This document shows positions 25,867 through 34,419 of a stretch of 64,000 bases of DNA, one piece after another. Position numbers and translations under genes: made by a program. The notes beneath the pieces were generated by a model. The model had not been told where the DNA came from, made no database searches, and saw only the letters and a program-made list of their open reading frames with translations. This stretch comes from Cytobacillus oceanisediminis (GTDB lineage: Bacteria > Bacillota > Bacilli > Bacillales > Cytobacillaceae). The stretch is from assembly GCF_022811925.1 (NCBI RefSeq), contig NZ_CP065511.1, positions 2,225,501 through 2,289,500 of the forward strand, read 5' to 3'. The number at the start of each line of letters is the position of its first letter. The stretch's first letter is position 1.

Positions 25867-26038
25867 AACGTTTCCTGCAGCGTATGAACACTTCCATTTG
25901 TCTGACACCAATAAACTGATGCGTTACAACTTAGGGGAAAAGTCACCATTTTTTCCTTATTGATAAAGTAGGAATTGACAGCTTAGATACTTTACCCGTA
26001 AAGTTGCTTATGATGCAATTTAAATTGGAGGATAACAG

Positions 26039-27307
26039 ATGCAATTCATTAATAATTTACTTCTAGATATGGATCTAGATTCTAGATTAGTAGAATATCT
26101 TTCGATAATAATCAAGATTCTGCTAATAGGTCTTATCTGTATCGCAGCAAATTTTATTGCAAAGAAAATCGTGATCAGGATCATCACTCGTGTTGTTACA
26201 AACTCCAAAGTCAAGTGGGGTAAAATCATATTGGAAAGACAAGTTTTCCGAAAGTTATCACATATTGTTCCTGCAATCATTATTTATTCGTTTTCTTCAA
26301 CTTTTCCAACCTATCAATCAATCATAGAGAAATTGGCCATTACCTATATCATTATTGTAGCATTGGTGTTTATTGAAAGCTTACTTAATGTACTTAATGA
26401 TATTTATCAAACCTTTGAAATATCCAAGGTTAAGCCTATTAAAGGATATATTCAGGTGGTTAACATTATTATCATGACTCTAGGGTTCATCTTAGTAATC
26501 TCGAACCTTATTGGTGAGAGTCCTCTTATTCTATTAAGTGGTATTGGTGCTCTCTCGGCCGTTGTAATGTTAGTATTTAAGGATTCGTTATTAGGATTAG
26601 TGGCAGGAGTTCAATTGACAGCCAATGATATGGTTCGGGTTGGTGATTGGATTGAAATGCCAAAATATGGGGCAGATGGTGACGTTATTGATATTTCTTT
26701 AAATACCGTAAAGGTTCAAAATTTCGACAAAACGATTACGATGATACCCAGTTATGCTCTTATTTCCGATTCTTTTATAAACTGGAGAGGGATGCAAAGC
26801 TCAGGCGGCCGACGAATCAAGCGCCATTTGTATATAGATACCAGTAGTATCACGTTTTGCACCGAGGAAATGATCGAGAAATTTATAAAAGTTCATTACC
26901 TTTCAGACTACATTATTCAAAAGGAAAGGGAAATTACTGAGTATAATGTCAAAAATGAAATCGATCGGAACAATCCTGTGAATGGTAGAGCCCTTACCAA
27001 TATCGGTGTTTTTAGGGCGTACATCAACAATTACCTCAAGAATCACAATGGAATCAATCAGAATATGACCTTAATGGTTAGACAGCTGGCGCATAGTGAA
27101 CACGGGCTGCCTATAGAAATTTACGCATTTACAAATTCCGTACAGTGGGCAGTATATGAATCTGTGCAATCTGATATCTTTGACCATCTATTTGCAGTTG
27201 CACCAGAGTTTGGACTTAAAGTATTCCAGAATCCATCTGGGGCTGATTTAAGAAACATGGTAGAAGAATCGAACAACAAAGCCTTGATCGGCAAAAGAAG
27301 CTATTGA
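26039..27307 (+). CDS. MscS-type mechanosensitive channel, YbdG-like
   Basis: 422 residues; GGAGG before ATG 26039. Several N-terminal membrane helices (about 20-45, 75-95, 100-120, 140-160) lead into the pore helix and beta domain: LLSGIGALSAVVMLVFKDSL LGLVAGVQL, then VGDWIEMPKYGADGDVIDIS and NFDKTITMIPSYALISDSFINW. The extended C-terminal domain fits YbdG-like members rather than short MscS. It would release solutes on osmotic downshift. Intact, it lies between the island's right stub and an IS remnant. Confidence 0.9.
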   Translation: MQFINNLLLDMDLDSRLVEYLSIIIKILLIGLICIAANFIAKKIVIRIITRVVTNSKVKWGKIILERQVFRKLSHIVPAIIIYSFSSTFPTYQSIIEKLAITYIIIVALVFIESLLNVLNDIYQTFEISKVKPIKGYIQVVNIIIMTLGFILVISNLIGESPLILLSGIGALSAVVMLVFKDSLLGLVAGVQLTANDMVRVGDWIEMPKYGADGDVIDISLNTVKVQNFDKTITMIPSYALISDSFINWRGMQSSGGRRIKRHLYIDTSSITFCTEEMIEKFIKVHYLSDYIIQKEREITEYNVKNEIDRNNPVNGRALTNIGVFRAYINNYLKNHNGINQNMTLMVRQLAHSEHGLPIEIYAFTNSVQWAVYESVQSDIFDHLFAVAPEFGLKVFQNPSGADLRNMVEESNNKALIGKRSY

Positions 27308-27330
27308 AATAATCAATCACCGAAACAAAA

Positions 27331-27366
27331 ACAACTGTATTAAATTAACACAGTCGGTTTTTTCTA
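27331..27366 (+). terminator. Probable terminator of the channel gene
   Basis: ACTGT/ACAGT stem (27333-27337 / 27350-27354) inside an A-rich and T-rich flank, ending in GGTTTTTT. Confidence 0.5.
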
Positions 27367-27399
27367 ATTTAAGAGACTACCTTGGTAATCTGAACTATG

Positions 27400-27700
27400 C
27401 CCCAGATAGTGGACACTGATAAAAAAGTGCCCCTTTCTGGGGTTTATTGTGTTTCAATAGATTTAATGAATAGAGCGGAGGATTTTTCATGAGTAAGAAT
27501 ATTTATAATGAATTCCAAATGAAAGAGCCTGAAAAGAATTAGAGGTCAATCTCCTATAGTTCTAAATTTTAGATAAAAGCAGTGGCGGAATACAAAAATG
27601 GGAAAACACCATCGCAAATCTTTATTGAACAAGGCTTTTACCCCGAGATGATTGAGAAAGAACAGCCAAAACGTTGTCTTAAGCGTTGGAGAGAAACATA
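27400..27700 (+). pseudogene. IS3-family transposase OrfA-like remnant
   Basis: A left-end-like sequence (CCCCAGATAGTGGACAC at 27400-27416) is followed by GGAGG and ATG 27490. Codons encode MSKNIYNEFQMKEPEKN then a stop; other frames continue RSISYSSKF and AVAEYKNGKTPSQIFIEQGF ... KRCLKRWRET, a typical HTH transposase N-terminus. At least two lesions, and no OrfB integrase domain follows. It is a short dead remnant. Confidence 0.6.
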
Positions 27701-28352
27701 GCAAATTAACTACATAAAAAAGGGTGGATTTATAGACTATCCACCCATACACCAAGATTTACCTATTGTCGCATTTCTGGTTGAAATCACCAGAACTAAG
27801 GGGAGGAAAGATGCCACCCTTAGTTAATCCATTATATGCCATTTCCTGCTTTTTTATGTCCCAAAAATGTGAATCCTACGAACTTTGGTGAGTTTGAAGG
27901 CTCAAGAGGATTAATTTGGTGTAGAACGACGATGGCCAGGAACCTTAACAGTTTTATCTCCCACTTTTTTAGTGTGAGGTTTGACAGTTACCATTTTCTC
28001 GCCTTTTTGCAGATGTTGGAGGATCCACCATTCCATGCTTTATAACTCGGAAGGTTAATAAAAATTTCAAAGGTTCGATGGAGAGTGAGGATTATCCCTT
28101 GCTTTTTTTGGTTTCGAATGGTTCGGACGGTGGTTTCGAAGTTCACCATGTTCTTGTGATGAACCTGAGCTAGATGTTTGAAAGTTCAGAGGGCTTTGAA
28201 AGATTTTGGGTTGATAAGGTAAAAAGAAAATTGGAAAACAATTGATTTAAGAGGTTTATGTCATTCATAAAAACCAAAGGAGACCAAATAAACCGTTTAG
28301 ATAAATGGGCGAAATATGTTACAAATATTGATTTATTAGTATTTTATTTTCT
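27701..28352. other. Non-coding region with hairpins
   Basis: A terminator-like hairpin GGGTGGAT/ATCCACCC at 27722-27746 and an inverted repeat ACTAAGGG/CCCTTAGT (27795-27824). 28060-28250 has repeated TTCGAA/GGTT words but no coding frame I can support. It precedes the third tRNA-Sec copy. Confidence 0.4.
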
Positions 28353-28432
28353 CTGGTGCCCTCCACGGTCTCCAAAACTGCTTTTGACATCCGTTCCAGG
28401 TCAGCTGCGTTCGATTCCCAGGCAGTCCGCCA
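28353..28432 (+). pseudogene. tRNA-Sec fragment, copy C
   Basis: Similarity to tRNA-Sec starts in the D loop (CTGGTGCCCTCCACGGTCT) and runs to GTCCGCCA. The anticodon position reads CCA instead of TCA, the variable arm is mispaired and the T stem has CTGCG against CCCAG, so it is non-functional. It is followed by the same terminator hairpin CCGCAC/GTGCGG (28449-28471). Confidence 0.75.
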
Positions 28433-28448
28433 AATATACACATTATTG

Positions 28449-28478
28449 CCGCACAGTGGGATGCGGTGCGGTTCTTTG
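28449..28478 (+). terminator. Terminator relic after tRNA-Sec copy C
   Basis: CCGCAC (28449-28454) pairs with GTGCGG (28466-28471), followed by TTCTTT. Confidence 0.6.
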
Positions 28479-28526
28479 TGCCATCCATATACTCACAATA
28501 GGTGAAATGGCATATTAAATTGATTG

Positions 28527-28577
28527 TTTCCGTATTCTGCTCATTGTGAGGCTTCGGCTATAATAGACTTAAGATAG
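28527..28577 (+). pseudogene. Methyltransferase C-terminal stub, third copy
   Basis: FPYSAHCEASAIIDLR then TAG, a more diverged version of the RlmCD/TrmA C-terminus. As at copy B, it lies about 95-100 bp after a tRNA-Sec 3' end, so B and C are duplicates of one block: tRNA 3' part, terminator, methyltransferase end. Confidence 0.4.
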
Positions 28578-28631
28578 TTAAATGGGTATTGTTGTAATAA
28601 AGAGCAGTGAAAAATAGGAGGAAGTAAGTTA

Positions 28632-29126
28632 ATGGATAATAATGATATTTTAATTCGATTGAGATATGCGCTAGAAATCAAAAATAGTGAAATGGCAGAG
28701 ATCTTTAATCTTGGAGGAATAGAGGTGTCTGTACCAGAGGTGGTGAAGATCCTGAAAAAGTCAGATGATGAAGAAGAGAATGACAGCCAAATAAAATTGA
28801 CGAATAGTATGTTAAATTCTTTTTTGAATGGCTTTATTATCTATAAAAGAGGTAAACAAGAGCCAAAACCAGGCCTAACTAATACGCCGGACCCGTCCAT
28901 AGAAAATAATACAAACATAAACAATATCCTTTTAAAGAAAACCAAAATCGCCTTGTCCTTAACAACAGAGGACATGTTAGATGTATTCAAAAAAGCTGGA
29001 CTAAACGTATCAAAAGGAGAACTCGGAGCTTTTTTAAGAAAAGAAGGACATAAAAATTATAAAGTTTGCTTAGACAATTTTGCCAGAAACTTCTTAAAAG
29101 GACTAGCGATTAAATATAGGGGATAA
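28632..29126 (+). CDS. DUF1456 family protein (YehS-like)
   Basis: 164 residues, AGGAGGAAG before ATG 28632. Two tandem copies of the DUF1456 unit: DILIRLRYALEIKNSEMAEI F..GGIEVSVPEVVKILKK (about 5-44) and NILLKKTKIALSLTTEDMLD VF..AGLNVSKGELGAFLRK (about 97-137), each followed by a short helix (LNSFLNGFIIYKRG; NFARNFLKGLAIKYRG). Cytoplasmic; biochemical role unknown. It is the first intact chromosomal gene to the right of the accessory zone. Confidence 0.92.
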   Translation: MDNNDILIRLRYALEIKNSEMAEIFNLGGIEVSVPEVVKILKKSDDEEENDSQIKLTNSMLNSFLNGFIIYKRGKQEPKPGLTNTPDPSIENNTNINNILLKKTKIALSLTTEDMLDVFKKAGLNVSKGELGAFLRKEGHKNYKVCLDNFARNFLKGLAIKYRG

Positions 29127-29260
29127 GGAAGAAAAAAATTCGAGTAATAACATATAAATAGCCTATAAAGCAAAGCTGTCTGAGATTATTAAAAAGTGAA
29201 TAGTTCATGAAATTAATTTATCTTTAGGAGTTACATAAATGGACTCCTGCCCTAATGACA

Positions 29261-29298
29261 AAAACGAGCCTCAAAATTGTTTGAGGAGGCTCGTTTTT
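29261..29298. terminator. Bidirectional terminator
   Basis: AAAACGAGCC (29261-29270) pairs with GGCTCGTTTT (29288-29297); inner TC/GA. Confidence 0.85.
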
Positions 29299-29306
29299 GG
29301 AATATT

Positions 29307-29364
29307 GGTGCCTGACCCCGGCTGCGTTGATACGTTATTGCCTAAGGGGCCAGGCACCTTTTTT
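29307..29364. repeat. Dispersed palindromic repeat, copy 1
   Basis: GGTGCCTGACCCC ... GGGGCCAGGCACC with an inner CTGCGTTGATACGTTA and a T run. Related copies lie at 45801, 51376, 55891, 60764, 63222 (half) and 63829. Confidence 0.75.
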
Positions 29365-29597
29365 CATGATTTCAATTGTTTTAGTAAGATAAAAATCCTA
29401 TGAAAAAACCTTCAAAATTTTATTGCAAAGGATTGGTTATTATTGTGAGTAATAAGACATATATATTAGACAGGTTATTGTCTAGGGTAGAGATGCGGAG
29501 ATTCCCTGTGATCAATAAATTGCATGACACTTCTTTGTGATGCAGTTATTGTTCATGGGTTTTTTTATGAAAAAATGGATATTAAGGGGGAAATGGC

Positions 29598-30869
29598 ATG
29601 AAGGTTAAGTTTTTATCATTCGTTTTAGTTTTACTGGTTGTCCTTGCCGGATGCAGCAGTGACACTGAAGTGGGAGAAACGGCTGAGATTGATTTCTGGT
29701 TCCCGGTTGCGGTTGGCGGGGATGTAGCGAACATTGTTGATGGAATTGTAGAAGAATTCGAGAAAGAAAATCCTGACATCAAGGTCAATGCGAAGTATGG
29801 CGGCAGTTATGCTGAAACGATGACACAGGTGATGGCGTCAGCGCAGGGAGGAAATCCGCCTGAACTTGCTGTTTTATTCTCAATCGATCTATTCACTTTA
29901 CTTGAGAACGACCTGATCGAGGAAGTGACACCTTTGTTTGACGAAGAGTACTTAAATGATTTTTACGATGGATTCATGGCGAATTCTTCTATCGGAGATA
30001 AGGTATACAGCTTGCCATTCCAGCGCAGCACAATTGTCCTATACTACAACAAGGACGCATTCAAAGAAGCCGGACTGGACCCGGAAGCTCCACCTGAAAA
30101 CTGGGATCAGCTGGTGGAATACGGGAAGAAGCTGACGAAAAATGGCGGTAAGGACCAATGGGGTCTTGAAATCCCGAGTACTGGATACCAGTACTGGATG
30201 TTCCAGGCTTTAGCACTTCAGACTGAAGACAACATCATGTCTGAAGATGGAAAGAAAGTGTATTTCAACGCACCATACGCAAAAGAAGCGATGGATTACT
30301 GGTTGTCCCTTGGAAAAGAGCATAAGATCATGCCGGAGGGTGTCATTGAATGGGCGACAGTTCCTTCTGACTTTTTGAGCGGAAAAACAGCGATGATGTA
30401 CCACACGACAGGCAATCTGACAAATGTGAAGAACAATGCAGACTTTGATTTCGGTGTTTCATTCCTGCCGGCAAATAATCAGTATGGATCCCCGACTGGA
30501 GGAGGAAACATCTACTTGTTCAAAGATCTTCCCGAAGCTAACAAGGAAGCTGCGATCAAGTTCATGAAATTTCTTACAGAACCTGAGCGTGTAGCTCAGT
30601 GGTCTATCGATACAGGATATGTCGCCACTAGAGAATCTGCTTATGAAACGGACTTGTTGAAAAAGTATGTAGAGGAATTCCCGCCTGCACTTGTTGCCCG
30701 CGAGCAATTGGAATATGCGGATAGCGAATTGGCAACTTACCAAAATGGTGAGGTGCAGAAAATTTTCAATGATCATATTCAATCGATCTTGACTGGCCAA
30801 AGCTCAGTTGACGAAGGATTGGAAAAAGCTCAGGAGAAAGCAGAAGAAGTGCTGAAGCCTTTTCAGTAA
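29598..30869 (+). CDS. ugpB: ABC transporter solute-binding lipoprotein, UgpB-like
   Basis: 423 residues. Lipoprotein signal VLLVVLAGCSS (Cys about 19) anchors it outside the membrane. Typical extracellular family 1 features: IVDGIVEEFEKENPDIKVNA KYGGSYAETMTQVMA, PFQRSTIVLYYNKDAFKEAG and SGKTAMMYHTTG. The two following permeases and the SGSYAETM-like segment suit a glycerol-3-phosphate/glycerophosphodiester importer of the Ugp type. No ATPase is encoded here, so a shared MsmX-type ATPase is expected. Substrate is inferred. Confidence 0.8.
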   Translation: MKVKFLSFVLVLLVVLAGCSSDTEVGETAEIDFWFPVAVGGDVANIVDGIVEEFEKENPDIKVNAKYGGSYAETMTQVMASAQGGNPPELAVLFSIDLFTLLENDLIEEVTPLFDEEYLNDFYDGFMANSSIGDKVYSLPFQRSTIVLYYNKDAFKEAGLDPEAPPENWDQLVEYGKKLTKNGGKDQWGLEIPSTGYQYWMFQALALQTEDNIMSEDGKKVYFNAPYAKEAMDYWLSLGKEHKIMPEGVIEWATVPSDFLSGKTAMMYHTTGNLTNVKNNADFDFGVSFLPANNQYGSPTGGGNIYLFKDLPEANKEAAIKFMKFLTEPERVAQWSIDTGYVATRESAYETDLLKKYVEEFPPALVAREQLEYADSELATYQNGEVQKIFNDHIQSILTGQSSVDEGLEKAQEKAEEVLKPFQ

Positions 30870-30963
30870 TAAAGCTGCAGCAGTGGACTGAATGGAGTGG
30901 AGCTCAAGTGAAAATATGCTGACTTGGGCTCTCTTTATTCACAAGAAAGGTGGGTTAGATCTG

Positions 30964-31854
30964 ATGACAACGAAGCGAAGAAAATTCAGTTCCAGAACGA
31001 GGCACAATCTGTTCGCTTACGGATTACTGTTTCCTTCTTTCATATTTTTAACTATGTTTACGTTTTACCCAACTCTCAAGTCGATCCAGTTAAGCTTCTA
31101 CAGTGGTCCGATGACCCGGCTGCAGTTTTCCGGATTGGATCAGTATAAAGAAGTTTTAGCTGATGAGATATTCAGGAAGGTCATCCTGAATAACATCATC
31201 TTCATGATTGGGACAGTGCCAACGAGTTTGTTCCTAGCGATGTATCTTGCCATCTGGCTGAATAAAAAAATGGCCGGAAGCTCCTTGCTTAGGACATCGT
31301 TTTTCTACCCGACAATCATTCCGTTAATTGCGGTAGCGAATATTTGGCTTTTCATTTACACCCCTCAGTACGGACTGCTCGATAACTTCCTTCATTTGTT
31401 CGGAGCAGGGGACACGAACTGGCTGGGGAATCCCAATACAGTAATGATTGTGATGATTGTCATGATCATTTGGAAAGATGCTGGTTTTTATATGATTTTT
31501 TATTTAGCTGGTTTGCAAAATTTACCGAGAGATGTCTATGAAGCGGCTGAAATCGAAGGGGCGAAACCGCTCCAGATGTTCCGTCATATCACGTTCCCGC
31601 TGCTGATGCCGACGACGCTGTTCGTCATGATCGTGGCGATTACGAATTCATTCAAGAACGTCGACCACTTGTACATTATGACTAAGGGTGGACCGGATAA
31701 TGCCAGCAATCTACTGCTCTATCATATCTATGAAGCGGCATTTACGAACTGGGATCTTGGCAAAGCTGCCGTTCTGACCGTGATTTTGATTGTCATCATG
31801 CTGGGGATCACAGCATTCAACTATTTGTACCTTGATCGGAAAATCCATTATTAA
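30964..31854 (+). CDS. ugpA: ABC sugar-phosphate permease, UgpA-like
   Basis: ATG 30964 with AAAGGTGG; 296 residues after a basic start (MTTKRRKFSSRTRHN). Six membrane segments and the EAA loop YEAAEIEGAKPLQMFRHITF PLL that contacts the ATPase. It follows ugpB by 94 bp and precedes the second permease by 15 bp. It forms half of the transmembrane channel. Confidence 0.88.
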   Translation: MTTKRRKFSSRTRHNLFAYGLLFPSFIFLTMFTFYPTLKSIQLSFYSGPMTRLQFSGLDQYKEVLADEIFRKVILNNIIFMIGTVPTSLFLAMYLAIWLNKKMAGSSLLRTSFFYPTIIPLIAVANIWLFIYTPQYGLLDNFLHLFGAGDTNWLGNPNTVMIVMIVMIIWKDAGFYMIFYLAGLQNLPRDVYEAAEIEGAKPLQMFRHITFPLLMPTTLFVMIVAITNSFKNVDHLYIMTKGGPDNASNLLLYHIYEAAFTNWDLGKAAVLTVILIVIMLGITAFNYLYLDRKIHY

Positions 31855-31869
31855 GGAGGGGGAGAATCG

Positions 31870-32679
31870 ATGAAAAAACTGAACTATGGCATCATTATTG
31901 TTCTTGGGATCATTTCGTTTATCCCGCTGCTTTGGGTAATCATCACTTCTTTTTCTCCCGGGAATCAAGTGATCAATGGAGGTTTTCCGTTCTGGGTCTC
32001 AAACCCAACTGTTGAAAACTATGTAAAAGCGTGGGAGACTGCACCATTTATCCAATACTACATCAATACGTTCGTCATCGTATTTGGCGTGCTGATAGTC
32101 CAGTTGTTCACGATTACGCTTGCAGCTTTTGCTTTTGCGCGGGTGAACTTCAAAGGAAAAAATGTACTGTTCATCTTGTTTTTGCTCCAGCTGATGATTC
32201 AGCCTGAAATTCTGTTGTTCCCGAACTACCAGGTTATTAGCCAGCTTGGGCTCGTTAATACGAAGCTGGCCGTCATGATGCCGTATTGGGCATCAGCATT
32301 CGGGGTATTCCTGTTGCGCCAGACTTTTAAGCAGGTCCCGTATGATCTCGATGAAGCGTCGAGAATAGACGGCTGTAAATGGTATCAAACGCTGTGGCAT
32401 GTATACATCCCATCAGCAAAACCGACATATATTGCGTTTGCGCTCGTGTCCGTCAGTCACCATTGGAGCAACTTTATGTGGCCGTTGATTATCACGGATT
32501 CTGTCGAATCCCGACCGTTGACCGTCGGACTTGCCTTGTTTGCGCAATCGTATGAAACGGGAGCACAATGGGGAATGGTCGCTGCAGGTACGGTAATGGT
32601 CATCATGCCATTAGTAGTTGCTTTCTTCATTTTCCAAAAACAATTCGTATCAAGCTTCATGCATTCAGGAATCAAATAG
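31870..32679 (+). CDS. ugpE: ABC sugar-phosphate permease, UgpE-like
   Basis: 269 residues with six membrane helices; GGAGGGGG before ATG 31870. The EAA loop is DEASRIDGCKWYQTLWHVYI PSAKP. It pairs with the UgpA-like subunit. The next gene starts 11 bp downstream, indicating one operon. Confidence 0.88.
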   Translation: MKKLNYGIIIVLGIISFIPLLWVIITSFSPGNQVINGGFPFWVSNPTVENYVKAWETAPFIQYYINTFVIVFGVLIVQLFTITLAAFAFARVNFKGKNVLFILFLLQLMIQPEILLFPNYQVISQLGLVNTKLAVMMPYWASAFGVFLLRQTFKQVPYDLDEASRIDGCKWYQTLWHVYIPSAKPTYIAFALVSVSHHWSNFMWPLIITDSVESRPLTVGLALFAQSYETGAQWGMVAAGTVMVIMPLVVAFFIFQKQFVSSFMHSGIK

Positions 32680-32690
32680 GTGGTGGTTAA

Positions 32691-33431
32691 ATGGATATTC
32701 ATTTTTTGGGAACGGGAAGTGCCTATCCCGGTTCCAATCGCGATAATACTTCAATTTGCTTTTCGAATGACGGTTATCATGTCCTGGTCGATGTCAGCGG
32801 CAATCCTTGCAGAAAACTGAAGCAGATGCAGATGGACTTAAGTGAGCTCGATGCAGTGGTGTTCACCCATTTTCATATCGACCATATTTATGGGTTGCCA
32901 TCTTTGCTGTGGGGGATGTGGCTGGAAGACAGGAAAAAGCCTTTACGAATTTTTTGCGATTACCGTAATGAGAAGAAGCTTCACGAATGGCTGGCGACAA
33001 TGGAGGCTGACAAGTGGCCGATCGCCTTTTCCATTGAGGTGGAAACATTTGATGGTGATCAGGAAGAGGAGCTGTTGTCAGGCGGGGAGATGACGTTTTC
33101 CTGTTTTAAAGCGCTTCATTCTGTTCCTACTGTTGGGCTGGAGGTACGATGCCCTGGTCGAGTAGTCGTGTATTCAAGTGATACGGAAATCAACGCACGA
33201 ATCGGACAGTATGACCATATAGATATGTTAATTCATGAGGCGACATCTGCTCGTAAAGTGGCCGGTAACCACAGCAGTCTCGTTGAAGTTGTAGAGAAGT
33301 ATGATTTGGATAAAATCGGTGAGATTGTGTTAGTCCACTTGTCAGATAAAGAACCATATGAAGAAGAGATGGCAAAGCTTAGCATCTTGAAGGTCGTCAT
33401 CGGCGAAGACCTGATGACGAAAACAGTATAG
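32691..33431 (+). CDS. Metallo-beta-lactamase fold hydrolase, RNase Z-like
   Basis: 246 residues. MDIHFLGTGSAYPGSNRDNT SICF and the metal-binding motif FTHFHIDHIYGLPSL (HxHxDH, about 60-66), then ALHSVPTVG, VVYSSDTE and HEATS, the RNase Z/PhnP-like set. Located in the ugp operon it more likely hydrolyses an imported phosphodiester than tRNA; that is inference. RBS GGTGG overlaps the previous stop region. Confidence 0.8.
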   Translation: MDIHFLGTGSAYPGSNRDNTSICFSNDGYHVLVDVSGNPCRKLKQMQMDLSELDAVVFTHFHIDHIYGLPSLLWGMWLEDRKKPLRIFCDYRNEKKLHEWLATMEADKWPIAFSIEVETFDGDQEEELLSGGEMTFSCFKALHSVPTVGLEVRCPGRVVVYSSDTEINARIGQYDHIDMLIHEATSARKVAGNHSSLVEVVEKYDLDKIGEIVLVHLSDKEPYEEEMAKLSILKVVIGEDLMTKTV

Positions 33432-33462
33432 GTAAATAGAAACAAGGATAGAGATGAGGAGA

Positions 33463-33527
33463 TTCCTTGGGTTTGGCGACATCCAATTATTAAATTGGAG
33501 AAATCGTCATGCTCAAGGAATTTTTTA
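33463..33527 (+). terminator. Branched terminator-like hairpin between operon genes
   Basis: ATTCCTTG (33463-33470) pairs with CAAGGAAT (33515-33522); an inner GGCGAC region pairs with GTC-GCT, and an internal arm TCCAATT-ATTA-AATTGGA is perfect. A T run follows. It may attenuate transcription into the phosphatase gene. Confidence 0.7.
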
Positions 33528-33593
33528 TTACAGTCTAACCGGCAGTAAGACACCCACTGATTGAAGTTTCACTTTATTGGATGGAGGAGACCA

Positions 33594-34373
33594 ATGAGAA
33601 ACTTGAAAGGATATATTTTTGACTTGGATGGCACCGTATATCTTGGGAAGCAATTGATTGAAGGAGCAGATACTGTGGTGAATTCCCTTTTCAATGAGGG
33701 GAAGAAAGTGCTATTCCTTACAAACAAGACGATTGAATCGCGTCAGCGTTATGTGGAAAAGTTGCGCGGCTTCAAGATCAATGCGAGCCTGGAGAACATT
33801 TTGAATCCGACACTTACCTTGATTGAATATTTGCGGGAACACCATCCTAATGCCACGTTGTATGTGATTGGAGAGCAGCCGATCAAAGATGAACTGGCAC
33901 TTGCCGGATTTCGGGAAGGGCTGACACCAGCAGAGATCGACGTCGTTGTGCTGTCATGGGATCGAGATTTTCACTACGATCATTTGAATTTTGCCTATCA
34001 GTCCGTAAAGCTTGGTGCAAAGATGATTGCAACTAATCCTGACAGAACCTGTCCCATGGAGGTCGGCGATGTTCCGGACTGTGCCGGAATGATTGGTGCG
34101 GTGGAAGCGGTTGCCGGGAAAACGATTGATGTACAGATCGGAAAGCCATCCATTCTAACGATTGAAACAGCATTGGAAATTTTGCAGCTTAAGCCGGATG
34201 AATGTGTGATGATCGGTGATCGCCTTGAAACGGATATCCGGATGGGAATCGAAGCTGGAATGAAAACAGCACTTGTACTTAGTGGGATTACTACCGAGGA
34301 GGACTTGAGGGTTTCTCCGTGGAAGCCAGATTATGTCTTATCCTCGGTGAGTGGATTGCTATCGTTAAAATGA
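33594..34373 (+). CDS. HAD-IIA phosphatase, AraL/NagD-like
   Basis: ATG 33594 after GGAGGAG gives 259 residues. HAD motifs: motif I FDLDGTVYLG (about 9), motif II LFLTNKT (about 43), motif III lysine near IGKPS and motif IV MIGDRLETDIRMG (about 205). The cap between motifs II and III is the type IIA form. Such enzymes dephosphorylate sugar phosphates or glycerol phosphate. Following a Ugp-like importer it may release glycerol from the imported phosphate compound (inference). Confidence 0.87.
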   Translation: MRNLKGYIFDLDGTVYLGKQLIEGADTVVNSLFNEGKKVLFLTNKTIESRQRYVEKLRGFKINASLENILNPTLTLIEYLREHHPNATLYVIGEQPIKDELALAGFREGLTPAEIDVVVLSWDRDFHYDHLNFAYQSVKLGAKMIATNPDRTCPMEVGDVPDCAGMIGAVEAVAGKTIDVQIGKPSILTIETALEILQLKPDECVMIGDRLETDIRMGIEAGMKTALVLSGITTEEDLRVSPWKPDYVLSSVSGLLSLK

Positions 34374-34380
34374 TATTAAA

Positions 34381-34417
34381 AAAGGAAGCGGTAATAGAAT
34401 CCCGCTTCCTTTTTTTG
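34381..34417. terminator. Bidirectional terminator between convergent genes
   Basis: AAAGGAAGCG (34381-34390) and CGCTTCCTTT (34403-34412) with a T run. Confidence 0.85.
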
Positions 34418-34419
34418 TG

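Larger units (their letters stand above)
25462..26038. other. Island right end and upstream region of the channel gene
   Basis: 577 bases. It holds a strong -10 (TATAAT on the minus strand near 25505) for the excisionase-like operon, the shared motif at 25586, a palindrome GCGGTAT/ATACCGC (25726-25742), the methyltransferase stub at 25786-25845 and a terminator at 25835-25866. No further gene. Confidence 0.5.
29127..29597. other. Intergenic region upstream of the ugp operon
   Basis: Contains a terminator (29261-29298), a dispersed palindromic repeat (29307-29364) and an inverted repeat TAGACA-N6-TGTCTA (29467-29484) about 110 bp before ugpB that could be an operator. No gene. Confidence 0.55.

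Noticed and set aside
28258..28518. An 86-codon open frame across tRNA-Sec copy C
   Set aside because: It is made of the tRNA relic and its terminator; no coding features.
29370..29597. A PhoP-type box before the ugp operon
   Set aside because: No repeated TTAACA-like words with the right spacing; only a TAGACA/TGTCTA repeat is seen.
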